This document shows positions 15,808-22,849 of a DNA stretch of 29,164 bases, piece after piece (position 1 is the stretch's first letter; every line of letters starts with the position of its first letter). Source of the stretch: Enteractinococcus helveticum (GTDB lineage Bacteria > Actinomycetota > Actinomycetes > Actinomycetales > Micrococcaceae); contig NZ_DYXC01000043.1 of NCBI RefSeq assembly GCF_020742345.1, positions 1-29,164 of the forward strand, written 5' to 3'. The translations under genes and the position numbers were made by a program. The notes under the pieces were generated by a model. It was not told the DNA's origin. It saw only the letters and a list, made by a program, of their open reading frames with translations, and made no database searches.

Positions 15808-15901
15808 TTGGCTCACGAGACAAGTTGCCGATATGGGACACCAACTGCCAGGTTTCACAGCACCAAACAGGTAGTCTATCGTTTTTCGTCTCATGAGCCA
15901 A
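15808..15901. repeat. Inverted repeat in the rne-rplU gap
   Basis: TTGGCTCACGAGAC (15808-15821) and GTCTCATGAGCCAA (15888-15901) are complementary over 14 bases, with one position different. The arms are 66 bases apart, and the core of each arm is itself a small palindrome (CTCACGAG / CTCATGAG). The right arm carries the -35 of the rplU promoter. It may be a regulatory site bound twice, or a long-range stem. Confidence 0.55.
15873..15901 (-). promoter_or_regulatory. Promoter of rplU-rpmA-obg unit
   Basis: On the minus strand TTGGCT (15901-15896) and TAGACT (15878-15873) stand 17 bases apart. Transcription would start near 15866, giving a ~120-nt leader to rplU. The -35 hexamer falls in the repeated motif of the inverted repeat. 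Confidence 0.6.
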
Positions 15902-15961
15902 ATTGATCATCAGCCTGCCGTGCCCGGCGAGATTGATCATCAGCCTGCCGTGCCCGGCGAG
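15902..15961. repeat. Perfect 30-bp tandem duplication over the 3' end of rne
   Basis: The unit begins ATTGATCATCAGCCTGCC and ends GTGCCCGGCGAG. It occurs twice head-to-tail without a mismatch (15902-15931 and 15932-15961). The copy nearest the gene body encodes the last residues SPGTAG and stop of RNase E/G. The other is now downstream of the stop. Each copy contains a small GCCG..CGGC dyad. Confidence 0.9.
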
Positions 15962-18663
15962 GAGATATCCTCCGCCGAGACACCAACCCCCAGAATTGCT
16001 GATGACTTCACAGGTTTCTCAGCCTTCTTCGGCTGATCCTCAACACTGGCCGCAAAGGTTTTACCCTGCGGTTCAGGCGCATCGGTGGCCTGCTGGATCT
16101 TGGTGGCGCCGGTAGCCGATGAGGCGGCCCGACGACGTTTCTTGGCAGCCGATTGACTCTGCGTCTCCTCGTGATGAGGCGCTGTCGACTGCTGTGACGC
16201 CTGCTGTTGTTGCGTCTTGGGTTTATCTGCCTGCTCAGCGGCCGAGGAAGACTGTTTGGCGCTTTGACCGCCGGTTTGGCCTGCCGAACCCTGCGGAGCG
16301 ACCGCACGACGACGCTTGCGTGATGAGCGCGAACTACGCTGTCCGCCATCTGCACCAGTTGAGTGGTCTGCGTTGTCTGATGCTGGCTGCTGTTTGGCAG
16401 ATTTCTCCTGATCATGATGTTCATCACGCGGCGTGTCTTGTGAGGTATCATCGGCGCGCCGGTTCGAACGGCCACGGTCACTTCTGCGACGACGGCGCGA
16501 TGATCCGTGCGAGGATTCGTCGGCGTCAGCAGTGCGCTGTTTAGTGTTCGCAGCATCCTGTTGAGCGTCCCCATTGTCCTTATTGGTGGTGGCCGCAGCG
16601 ATTGAGGCTATAGCGTTCCGAGTCTGCTCGGCCTTCTCGTGGTGGCCATCATCCTGCTGCTGGGGTTGTTGTTGCTGCTCGTCACCCTGGTGATCTTTCG
16701 ACTGACGACGGCGACTACGACGCGTGCCAGCTTCTCCCCCACGACGACGCTGCGATGACGAAGACTCATAGGGCTTACCGCGCTCAATTGGCTCATCGTG
16801 GACAATAATTCCGCGACCTGCACAGTGCTCACAGGTGTGTGAGAAGACTTCAACTAATCCGGTGCCCATGCGTTTGCGGGTCATCTGAACCAAACCCAGT
16901 GAGGTCACTTCGGCAACCTGATGGCGTGACCGGTCTCGACCTAAGCATTCGACCAGACGACGCACCACGAGGTCACGGTTGGATTCCAAGACCATATCAA
17001 TGAAGTCGATCACGATGATGCCACCGATATCGCGCAAGCGGAGTTGGCGGACAATTTCTTCGGCCGCTTCCAAGTTATTCTTGGTCACGGTTTCTTCCAG
17101 GTTGCCCCCGGAGCCCGTGAATTTACCGGTATTGACGTCCACCACGGTCATGGCTTCAGTGCGGTCAAAGACTAATGACCCACCCGATGGCAGGTTGACC
17201 TTGCGATCCAGGGCCTTGTGCAATTGTTCATCGATGCGGTAATGCCCAAAGAGGTCGGCACCATTGAATGCCTTTGGATCCCACTGTTCCAGTCGATCCA
17301 CCAGATCTGGGGCCACGTAAGTGACATAGGCCTGGATCTTATCCCACACCGCTTCGCCTTCGACCAGCATTTTGGTGAAGTCTTCATTGAATACATCGCG
17401 CACCACTTTGATCGTCAAATCCGGTTCGGAGTGCAACAGTTCTGGTGCTAAGACTTTATTCGACTTGGATTGTGCTTCGATCTCTTCCCACTGCTTACGC
17501 AGCCGGTTGATGTCGTTGAGCAGTTCCTCTTCGGAAATGCCCTCGGCTGCGGTGCGAACGATCACACCGGTCTTATTCGGCAAATTTTCTTTCAGGATCG
17601 CCTTGAGACGATTGCGTTCGGTATCGGGCAGTTTACGGGAGATACCGGTCATCGAACCGCCTGGCACATACACCAGGTACCGGCCGGGCAGTGAGATCTG
17701 TGAGGTAAGGCGGGCACCCTTGTGGCCAACCGGGTCTTTGGTCACCTGCACGAGGACGGAGTCACCAGATTTCAGGGCATTTTCAATTTTTTTAGCCTTG
17801 CCATCCAGCTGGGCGGTATCCCAGTTGACTTCACCGGCATACAGTACCGCATTGCGGCCACGGCCGATATCCACGAATGCCGCTTCCATCGATGGAAGTA
17901 CGTTTTGTACCTTGCCCAGGTACACATTGCCAATCAACGAATCCTGTTGGGTATTCGAGACAAAGTGTTCAGCGAACACGCCATCTTCTAAAACAGCAAT
18001 CTGAATGCGTGTGTCATGTTGGCGAACCAGCATCTTGCGTTCTACGGATTCCCGACGGGCCAGGAATTCAGCCTCAGACACCACGGTGTTCCGTTGGCGA
18101 CCGCGGCGTGTTGAACGACGACGTTGCCGTTTGGCTTCTAGACGGGTCGACCCCCGCAGCGAGGTCACCTCATTTGGCCCAGAGGTGGAGGCTTGGCGTG
18201 GGGCACGCACGCGGGTTACGGTATCTTCCGGATCGCCCTCACCACCGCCGTCCATTTCTAAATCGACGTTGCCACGGCGACGTCGACGACGTCGGTGCGA
18301 CACCGGCTGATCCTCATCCATAGGCCGGTGGCGTTCTGCATCGCGTTTGCCGCGCGTCGAGCGTTTATTGTCCTCGCGAGTGTCTTCATCGGCTTCGCGG
18401 TCCTGCTGGTCGGCGTCGTGCCGGTCGTCTCGCTGTTTACGATTATTGCGCTGCTGTCGCTTAGTATTTTCGCGTTGTCGGTCATCACGGGACCGGTCGT
18501 CGTGATCTTCTTCACGCACGGGTTTCTTGCGACGAACGGGAACATGCGAATAGTCGGGGGCTTGAAAGAGTAACCCCGTAGGATCATTGGGCAATGGTGT
18601 GCCCGCAACAGGTGAAGCCTGCGTATATTGAGTTTGTTCTTGAGTTTTATTGGCAGCTGGCAT
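15940..18663 (-). CDS. rne: Ribonuclease E/G family endoribonuclease
   Basis: The 907-aa product has a central catalytic core flanked by long low-complexity arms, the actinobacterial RNase E arrangement. The N-terminal arm (about 1-205) is very charged. The core (about 206-620) starts with the S1/5'-sensor region (RIQIAVLEDGVFAEHFVS, GNVYLGKVQNVLPSMEAAFVDIG), then DNase I-like catalytic segments VVDVNTGKFTG (Asp about 509) and IIVIDFIDM (Asp about 553), and the Zn-link CEHCAGRG (about 611-618). The C-terminal arm is rich in Arg, Ser, Gln and Asp, probably a scaffold for RNA and partner enzymes. It processes rRNA/tRNA precursors and decays mRNA. I prefer ATG 18663 because GGGAGG lies 6 nt upstream; a GTG 11 codons earlier lies in a hairpin loop. 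The last codons and stop lie inside one copy of a 30-bp tandem duplication. Confidence 0.95.
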   Translation of the reverse strand: MPAANKTQEQTQYTQASPVAGTPLPNDPTGLLFQAPDYSHVPVRRKKPVREEDHDDRSRDDRQRENTKRQQRNNRKQRDDRHDADQQDREADEDTREDNKRSTRGKRDAERHRPMDEDQPVSHRRRRRRRGNVDLEMDGGGEGDPEDTVTRVRAPRQASTSGPNEVTSLRGSTRLEAKRQRRRSTRRGRQRNTVVSEAEFLARRESVERKMLVRQHDTRIQIAVLEDGVFAEHFVSNTQQDSLIGNVYLGKVQNVLPSMEAAFVDIGRGRNAVLYAGEVNWDTAQLDGKAKKIENALKSGDSVLVQVTKDPVGHKGARLTSQISLPGRYLVYVPGGSMTGISRKLPDTERNRLKAILKENLPNKTGVIVRTAAEGISEEELLNDINRLRKQWEEIEAQSKSNKVLAPELLHSEPDLTIKVVRDVFNEDFTKMLVEGEAVWDKIQAYVTYVAPDLVDRLEQWDPKAFNGADLFGHYRIDEQLHKALDRKVNLPSGGSLVFDRTEAMTVVDVNTGKFTGSGGNLEETVTKNNLEAAEEIVRQLRLRDIGGIIVIDFIDMVLESNRDLVVRRLVECLGRDRSRHQVAEVTSLGLVQMTRKRMGTGLVEVFSHTCEHCAGRGIIVHDEPIERGKPYESSSSQRRRGGEAGTRRSRRRQSKDHQGDEQQQQPQQQDDGHHEKAEQTRNAIASIAAATTNKDNGDAQQDAANTKQRTADADESSHGSSRRRRRSDRGRSNRRADDTSQDTPRDEHHDQEKSAKQQPASDNADHSTGADGGQRSSRSSRKRRRAVAPQGSAGQTGGQSAKQSSSAAEQADKPKTQQQQASQQSTAPHHEETQSQSAAKKRRRAASSATGATKIQQATDAPEPQGKTFAASVEDQPKKAEKPVKSSAILGVGVSAEDISSPGTAG

Positions 18664-18683
18664 GCTGCGCCTCCCGGACCTAG

Positions 18684-18705
18684 CCGTGATCCGCACTCAT
18701 CACGG
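18684..18705 (-). promoter_or_regulatory. Hairpin in the rne leader
   Basis: CCGTGAT and ATCACGG form a perfect 7-bp stem with an 8-base loop. It lies 6-10 nt upstream of the rne Shine-Dalgarno in the mRNA. rne leaders in other bacteria are self-regulated by cleavage in structured RNA, so this could be a control element. Confidence 0.4.
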
Positions 18706-18990
18706 GTAGGCCAAATCCGATTGCGCGTAGGCCATAGCGGCTGCTACGCACTACGAAAAAGCCTAAAATGAACCGGTCATTACCGGAGCCAGCAGAAGCA
18801 TACAAGACGATTCAAAAACTTCAAGAGCTTACGTCGAGGGATTCAACATATTTCATTCACAATGGAATCAACCTTCGCAACCGCAAGCCATAAAGCTTCC
18901 GCAGGACCCATCGAGTGTGCGTGCACGATGTGGTCTCCACCATTGTGACATACTTTTGGCCAAAACCCGTTATTCTGTGCTCACACTCAG
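18697..18990. other. Divergent control region between rne and the VKOR gene
   Basis: About 350 bases between the two starts (18664-19013) hold no convincing gene. They contain the rne leader hairpin, a promoter for rne and a promoter-like site next to the VKOR start. A GGCCTAC direct repeat on the minus strand (near 18706-18712 and 18727-18733) is of unknown meaning. Confidence 0.5.
18797..18824 (-). promoter_or_regulatory. rne: Probable rne promoter
   Basis: On the minus strand TTGAAG (18824-18819) and TATGCT (18802-18797) are 16 bases apart. Transcription would start near 18790, giving a leader of about 125 nt that includes the hairpin upstream of the rne ribosome site. Confidence 0.5.
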
Positions 18991-19000
18991 CCGACGGCTC

Positions 19001-19006
19001 TATACT
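19001..19006 (+). promoter_or_regulatory. -10 element close to the VKOR start (possible leaderless mRNA)
   Basis: TATACT ends seven bases before the GTG at 19014. The expected start of transcription therefore falls at or within two bases of the start codon. No Shine-Dalgarno is visible, which fits a leaderless message, common in actinobacteria. The -35 is not clear. Confidence 0.4.
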
Positions 19007-19013
19007 TGGCCGC

Positions 19014-19631
19014 GTGAATACCGCTCTAAACAACCCTTCTGACACCGAAGAACAACCCTGGTACGCGTCCAGTTTCGGCACCGCAATGGTGCTGCTGATA
19101 AGCGGCATTATCGGGCTGATTGCAACGTTAGTGTTGACTTATGAACGCGTGCAACTGTGGATGAATCCCGACCACGTCACCTCGTGTGACATCAGTGTTT
19201 GGGCGTCTTGCGGAACAGTCATGCAGTCCTGGCAGGCCAGCTTATTCGGGTTTTCGAACCAGTTCATCGGCATCGTAGGGTTTACGATTGTCATCACCAT
19301 TGCCATGGCGATTTTTGGTGGCGCCCGGTTTGTGAACTGGTGGTGGCATGCAACCTCAATTGGGCTTGGACTTGCCATGGTCTTCTGCCTGTGGTTATGG
19401 ACCCAAGCCGTGTATGTCATCAACACGCTGTGCATCTACTGCATCATCGTGTGGGCCGTGACCATCCCGGCTGCGGTACTCATCTTTGCGCGAAATGTCT
19501 CGCAGGACTTGATCAAAGTCACACCGCGGACGAAGATGATCATCACAACGGCCACCTGGCCGACGATCATTGTGCTCTATATGGTGATCGCTGGATCAAT
19601 CCTGCTGCGTTTTGGCGAAGCAATGTTTTAG
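19014..19631 (+). CDS. Vitamin K epoxide reductase (VKOR) family protein
   Basis: The 205-aa membrane protein has four to five helices and the four cysteines of bacterial VKOR: Cys58 and Cys66 in a periplasmic loop (TSCDISVWASCGTV) and the redox pair CIYC (140-143) at a membrane helix. W72-Q/F segments and SLFGFSNQFIGIVGF are also typical. VKOR re-oxidises a periplasmic DsbA-like thiol oxidase and passes the electrons to quinone, so it drives disulfide bond formation, which replaces DsbB in actinobacteria. There is no fused thioredoxin domain. I chose GTG 19014: the upstream frame is unlike the family and a good -10 lies just before it. Its stop overlaps the ribosome site of the Nudix gene. 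Confidence 0.92.
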   Translation: MNTALNNPSDTEEQPWYASSFGTAMVLLISGIIGLIATLVLTYERVQLWMNPDHVTSCDISVWASCGTVMQSWQASLFGFSNQFIGIVGFTIVITIAMAIFGGARFVNWWWHATSIGLGLAMVFCLWLWTQAVYVINTLCIYCIIVWAVTIPAAVLIFARNVSQDLIKVTPRTKMIITTATWPTIIVLYMVIAGSILLRFGEAMF

Positions 19632-19641
19632 GACCGTGTAA

Positions 19642-20304
19642 TTGGACGCTCAACAATTCAATGCCATGCCCCGACCGGAGCTCACCCACCCGTATGTGGT
19701 GGCCCGACAGGCCGCATCCATCATTATGCTGCGCCAAGTCAATACTGAGCTTGAGGTATATGTCCAACACCGTGCAACCACCATGGACTTCGCTGCCGGG
19801 GCCGTGGTGTTTCCGGGTGGTCGCACTGACGCCGAAGATGCGCTCTTTGACTTTGGTCACGAGGTACAGCCGTTACTGCAAGAGCATGCCCGCGGCTGGC
19901 AGAGGACCTCCCTTGGTTCGGCGATTCCAGGCCGGTCTGTCAAGAATGCTTCCATGATGCTGCGCACCGGTTTGCGCGAAGTAGAAGAAGAAACCGGGGT
20001 GTATCTCAAACCTGACATTATGCGTCCATGGGCGAATCTGATCACCCCGGTGGGGTACCCAAAACGGTTTGATACTTTCTTTTATCTGGCTATCCCAGAT
20101 GATGATGTGATGCCCGAAAATATCACGACCGAGGCTACTGCGGCCGACTGGCACAGTATTGAATCCATTCTGCACGGTGATGAGGCCAAAAAGATCGCAC
20201 TAATGCGCCCGACGAAGTTCTTGTTGTTAGATATTGTAGAGGCCGGTTCAATCCAAGCACTGTTGGCTCGAGATCCGGTGGTCACTCCGATTCGCGGTCT
20301 TTGA
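19642..20304 (+). CDS. Nudix hydrolase with an interrupted Nudix box
   Basis: The 220-aa product carries AAGAVVFPGGRTDAED, the first half of a Nudix region, and GLREVEEETGVYL, the second (RE-x-x-EE-x-G, the Mg-binding core). About 50 residues separate the GG of PGG from REVEEETG, whereas an ordinary Nudix box has about 12. This resembles NUDT19/NUDT7-like enzymes with an insertion in the box, which cleave CoA-type or nucleotide diphosphates. The substrate is not deducible. Start TTG 19642 has AGGA 8 nt upstream, overlapping the VKOR stop; an ATG at 19666 also exists in frame. It is likely co-transcribed with the VKOR gene. Confidence 0.88.
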   Translation: MDAQQFNAMPRPELTHPYVVARQAASIIMLRQVNTELEVYVQHRATTMDFAAGAVVFPGGRTDAEDALFDFGHEVQPLLQEHARGWQRTSLGSAIPGRSVKNASMMLRTGLREVEEETGVYLKPDIMRPWANLITPVGYPKRFDTFFYLAIPDDDVMPENITTEATAADWHSIESILHGDEAKKIALMRPTKFLLLDIVEAGSIQALLARDPVVTPIRGL

Positions 20305-20353
20305 CCGCCCTGACGAACGCCTCGGTTTCTTTACGAACCAGGCGCAAATTGCT

Positions 20354-20401
20354 TTTAACAGCGAATGGCACCGGTAAATACCAGTGCCATTGCTTGTTAA
20401 A
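20354..20401. terminator. Bidirectional hairpin between convergent genes
   Basis: A long dyad between the Nudix gene and ndk. TTTAACA pairs with TGTTAAA on the outside and AATGGCAC with GTGCCATT inside; GGTA pairs with TACC at the tip, with a few mismatches. There is no U-tract on either strand, as in many actinobacterial hairpin terminators. It could stop both transcripts. Confidence 0.6.
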
Positions 20402-20410
20402 GTCTCGGAG

Positions 20411-20830
20411 TTAGCCGAACCAGAGTTCTATCTCGCGCTCTGCAGACAGCGTCGAATCGGAGGCGTGAATGAGGTTCTTCTGGACTCCTTCACCCCAGTC
20501 GCGTCCGAGATCGCCGCGGATGGTCCCCGCCTCGGCCAGGGTCGGGTTAGAGATACCAGCCAGCTGGCGGACTCCTTCGATCACGCGGTCGCCTTCAAAG
20601 ATGGCCGCAACAATCGGGCCGGAGGCCATGAAGTTGACTAGTGGTTCAAAGAATTCTTTGCCCTGGTGTTCTTCATAGTGTTCAGCCAGTAACTGAGGGG
20701 TGGCGTTGAGCATCAGCAGTTCGGTGATTTGATAGCCCTTGCGCTCAATGCGTGACAAGATTTCACCGGTCAGTCCACGTTCCACACCGTCGGGCTTGAC
20801 GAGTACAAGTGTGCGTTCAGGCTGGCTCAT
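20411..20830 (-). CDS. ndk: Nucleoside diphosphate kinase
   Basis: Ndk transfers the gamma-phosphate from ATP to any NDP through a phospho-histidine, and so balances nucleotide pools. The 139-aa product is the normal length, with TLVLVKPDGVERGL at the N-terminus and the active-site KNLIHASDS (His122) near the C-terminus. The end, AEREIELWFG, is also typical. GAGGAAG precedes the ATG by 4 nt. It lies 62 bp after the DUF4233 gene, separated by a GC-rich hairpin, so it may have its own transcript. It converges with the Nudix gene. Confidence 0.98.
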   Translation of the reverse strand: MSQPERTLVLVKPDGVERGLTGEILSRIERKGYQITELLMLNATPQLLAEHYEEHQGKEFFEPLVNFMASGPIVAAIFEGDRVIEGVRQLAGISNPTLAEAGTIRGDLGRDWGEGVQKNLIHASDSTLSAEREIELWFG

Positions 20831-20858
20831 AAAACTTCCTCATTCATCAGCTGGGTCA

Positions 20859-20878
20859 GGTCACGCGGTTGCGTGACC
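20859..20878 (-). terminator. GC-rich hairpin between DUF4233 gene and ndk
   Basis: A perfect 8-bp stem GGTCACGC / GCGTGACC with a 4-base loop. It lies 14 bp after the DUF4233 stop and about 30 bp before the ndk start. No U-tract follows. Likely a terminator of the ileS-folC-DUF4233 unit, or an attenuating structure before ndk. Confidence 0.45.
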
Positions 20879-20892
20879 CTCAACGATCATAC

Positions 20893-21375
20893 CTAATCGG
20901 TCTCGGCTTCCGTACCGTGTTCTTGTTCCCAGGCTTCTTGTTCTTTGGCTCGGATAGCGTTTTCGACGTCAAGCTGTTGGCCCTTGGTCACCGCGTACCA
21001 CCAGGCTATAGCAAATGCGATGCCGACAATGAACCCAAAGGATTCCAAGAAACCGGAGGCAACGAGCAGGCCTTGGATAATCCAGCCGACGGCGATGCCA
21101 ACAGGCTTTTTGACAAACCGGGATGTCACCGCAGCAATGAGGGCCAGCGCCAGGCTGCCCAAGAGCATCCAGAGCCCACCGTTGTTTTGGTTCAGGCCGT
21201 AGAGCATCAGCCCGAAGAATGCGATCACGAAGGCTTCACCCAGCAAGACGGTGGAGGTGAACATCACCAGGATGGACCGTTGTTTTTTCTGTTGGCCGGG
21301 TTTCCACTCGCGTTGTGATCTGGTCTCGCGTTCTGGGCGCCAGGATTCGCGGCCGGGTTGTTCTGCGTTACTCAC
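20893..21375 (-). CDS. DUF4233 family membrane protein
   Basis: The 160-aa product has a charged N-terminal part (about 1-35, MSNAEQPGRESWRPERETRS) and four membrane helices: VMFTSTVLLGEAFVIAFF, LWMLLGSLALALIAAVTS, GIAVGWIIQGLLVASGF and SFGFIVGIAFAIAWWYAV. A short acidic tail follows. This matches the DUF4233 family, usually encoded between folC and ndk in actinobacteria; function unknown. GTG at 21375 is chosen because AGGAGG lies 9 nt upstream and it overlaps the folC stop in GTGAGTAA, a sign of coupled translation. A longer frame to 21450 would be folC antiphase sequence. Confidence 0.9.
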   Translation of the reverse strand: MSNAEQPGRESWRPERETRSQREWKPGQQKKQRSILVMFTSTVLLGEAFVIAFFGLMLYGLNQNNGGLWMLLGSLALALIAAVTSRFVKKPVGIAVGWIIQGLLVASGFLESFGFIVGIAFAIAWWYAVTKGQQLDVENAIRAKEQEAWEQEHGTEAETD

Positions 21376-22849
21376 TGTCGTCGTCCTCCTGGTCTTCTTG
21401 CGGGAAGAAGTCGCTGAAGTCATCATGGCCTTCGACTTCGACACTGGCATCCGTGGCGGCGGTTTCGGGACCCAGCAGATCCCGGACCTGACCGACCAGG
21501 GTGATCGATCCGGTCACGAGGATGCCCGCTCCCCCGGTGCCGGCGGTCAGGCTGCGACCGGCGTCTTGAATTCGTGCCTCGATATCACGAACCCCCTGGA
21601 CTGCCCACGCAATGGCATCCACCACGGAGTCGGTGGTGAACAGTTGGTCTTCGTCCCAGCCCGCGTCCAGTGCGATCTCGGTGAGCTCTTCGGGGCTGAT
21701 GGCGCGCGGTGAGTTGGATTTGGTGATGGCCAGGTGTTCGACGTCGTCACCAAAATGTTCAAAGAGGGCGGTGAGAATGCCCAGGGCGTCTTTGTCATCC
21801 AGGATGCCCACCACTAAACCCAGCGATGAGAAATTGAAGGTCTCGCGCATAGTTGCCGCGGTGGCTTCGATGCCCTGCGGGTTGTGTGCCGCATCGATGA
21901 CCAGTGAGGGGTTAGTGCGCAACAGTTCCAGGCGTCCCGGACTGGTGACCATTGACAGGCCGTCTTGCAGGATGTCGCGCTGTAGCGGCTGGTCGCCGGC
22001 TCCCAGAAAGGCTTCCAGCGCTGCGATGGCGACAGCAAGGTTTTGGACCTGGTGGGCGCCGTGCAGCGGGAGAAATAGGTTGTTGTACTCCGCTGCCAGG
22101 CCTTTGATCGAGACTTGTTGTCCCCCGACGGCCACCGAACGGCCCGTGACGCCGAATTCGATGTTTTCGAATTTGAAGTTGGCGTGTTGCGCCCGGGCTT
22201 TTTCCAATAATACTTGGGCGGCTTCGGGATCTTGGGCCGCGGAGATCAGGTAACCGTTGTCTTTGATGATCCCGGATTTTTCCACTGCAATCTGCCCCGG
22301 GGTGTCACCGAGCAGTTCGGCGTGGTCGACCGAGATAGGGGTGACCACCGATACCTGGGCATCGGCGACGTTGGTGGCATCGGTGATGCCACCCAAACCC
22401 ACTTCTAACACCATGACATCCACCGGGGCGTCGGCGAAGATTGCAAAACCCAGGGCGGTGACAGTTTCGAAGTAGGTGAGTTGTTGTTCTCCGGCCTCGA
22501 CCAGTTTGGCATCTACCATGTCGATCAACGGGGCGATCTCATTGAACACGCGGACAAATGTGGCGTCGTCAACGGGCTCACCGTCCAGGGTGATGCGCTC
22601 GGTGACCTTGACCAGGTGCGGTGAGGTGTAGCGTCCAGTGCGTAGCCCGTGGGCGATGAGGACTTGTTCAATGATGCGCGCCGTCGTCGTCTTGCCGTTG
22701 GTGCCGGTCAAGTGGATGACGGGGGCACTGGTTTGGGGGTCGCCCAGCAGTGCCATGATGTCGAACATCGGTTGCATGCGGGGCTCCATTTTATTTTCCG
22801 GAGCCCGCGATAACAGGTGTTCATATACCTGTTCTGCGGTTTCAAACAT
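21368..22849 (-). CDS. folC: Folylpolyglutamate synthase / dihydrofolate synthase
   Basis: FolC adds glutamate to dihydropteroate and extends the polyglutamate chain of folates, using ATP. The 493-aa product has the Mur-ligase type P-loop IHLTGTNGKTTTARI (about 45-59), SPHLVKVTERI, the DVMVLEVGLGG strand and loop, and ISVDHAELLGDTPGQIAVEKSGI later. The ribosome site lies within ileS; the ATG shares one base with the ileS stop (TAATG), so the two are coupled. The last ~35 residues (GHDDFSDFFPQEDQEDDDSE) are acidic and lineage-specific. The stop overlaps the DUF4233 start. FolC catalyses both the synthase and the chain-elongation reaction in most bacteria. Confidence 0.96.
   Translation of the reverse strand: MFETAEQVYEHLLSRAPENKMEPRMQPMFDIMALLGDPQTSAPVIHLTGTNGKTTTARIIEQVLIAHGLRTGRYTSPHLVKVTERITLDGEPVDDATFVRVFNEIAPLIDMVDAKLVEAGEQQLTYFETVTALGFAIFADAPVDVMVLEVGLGGITDATNVADAQVSVVTPISVDHAELLGDTPGQIAVEKSGIIKDNGYLISAAQDPEAAQVLLEKARAQHANFKFENIEFGVTGRSVAVGGQQVSIKGLAAEYNNLFLPLHGAHQVQNLAVAIAALEAFLGAGDQPLQRDILQDGLSMVTSPGRLELLRTNPSLVIDAAHNPQGIEATAATMRETFNFSSLGLVVGILDDKDALGILTALFEHFGDDVEHLAITKSNSPRAISPEELTEIALDAGWDEDQLFTTDSVVDAIAWAVQGVRDIEARIQDAGRSLTAGTGGAGILVTGSITLVGQVRDLLGPETAATDASVEVEGHDDFSDFFPQEDQEDDDSE

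Noticed and set aside
16008..16574. 188-aa Arg-rich ORF within the rne gene.
   Set aside because: Alternative frame of the low-complexity RNase E C-terminal arm.
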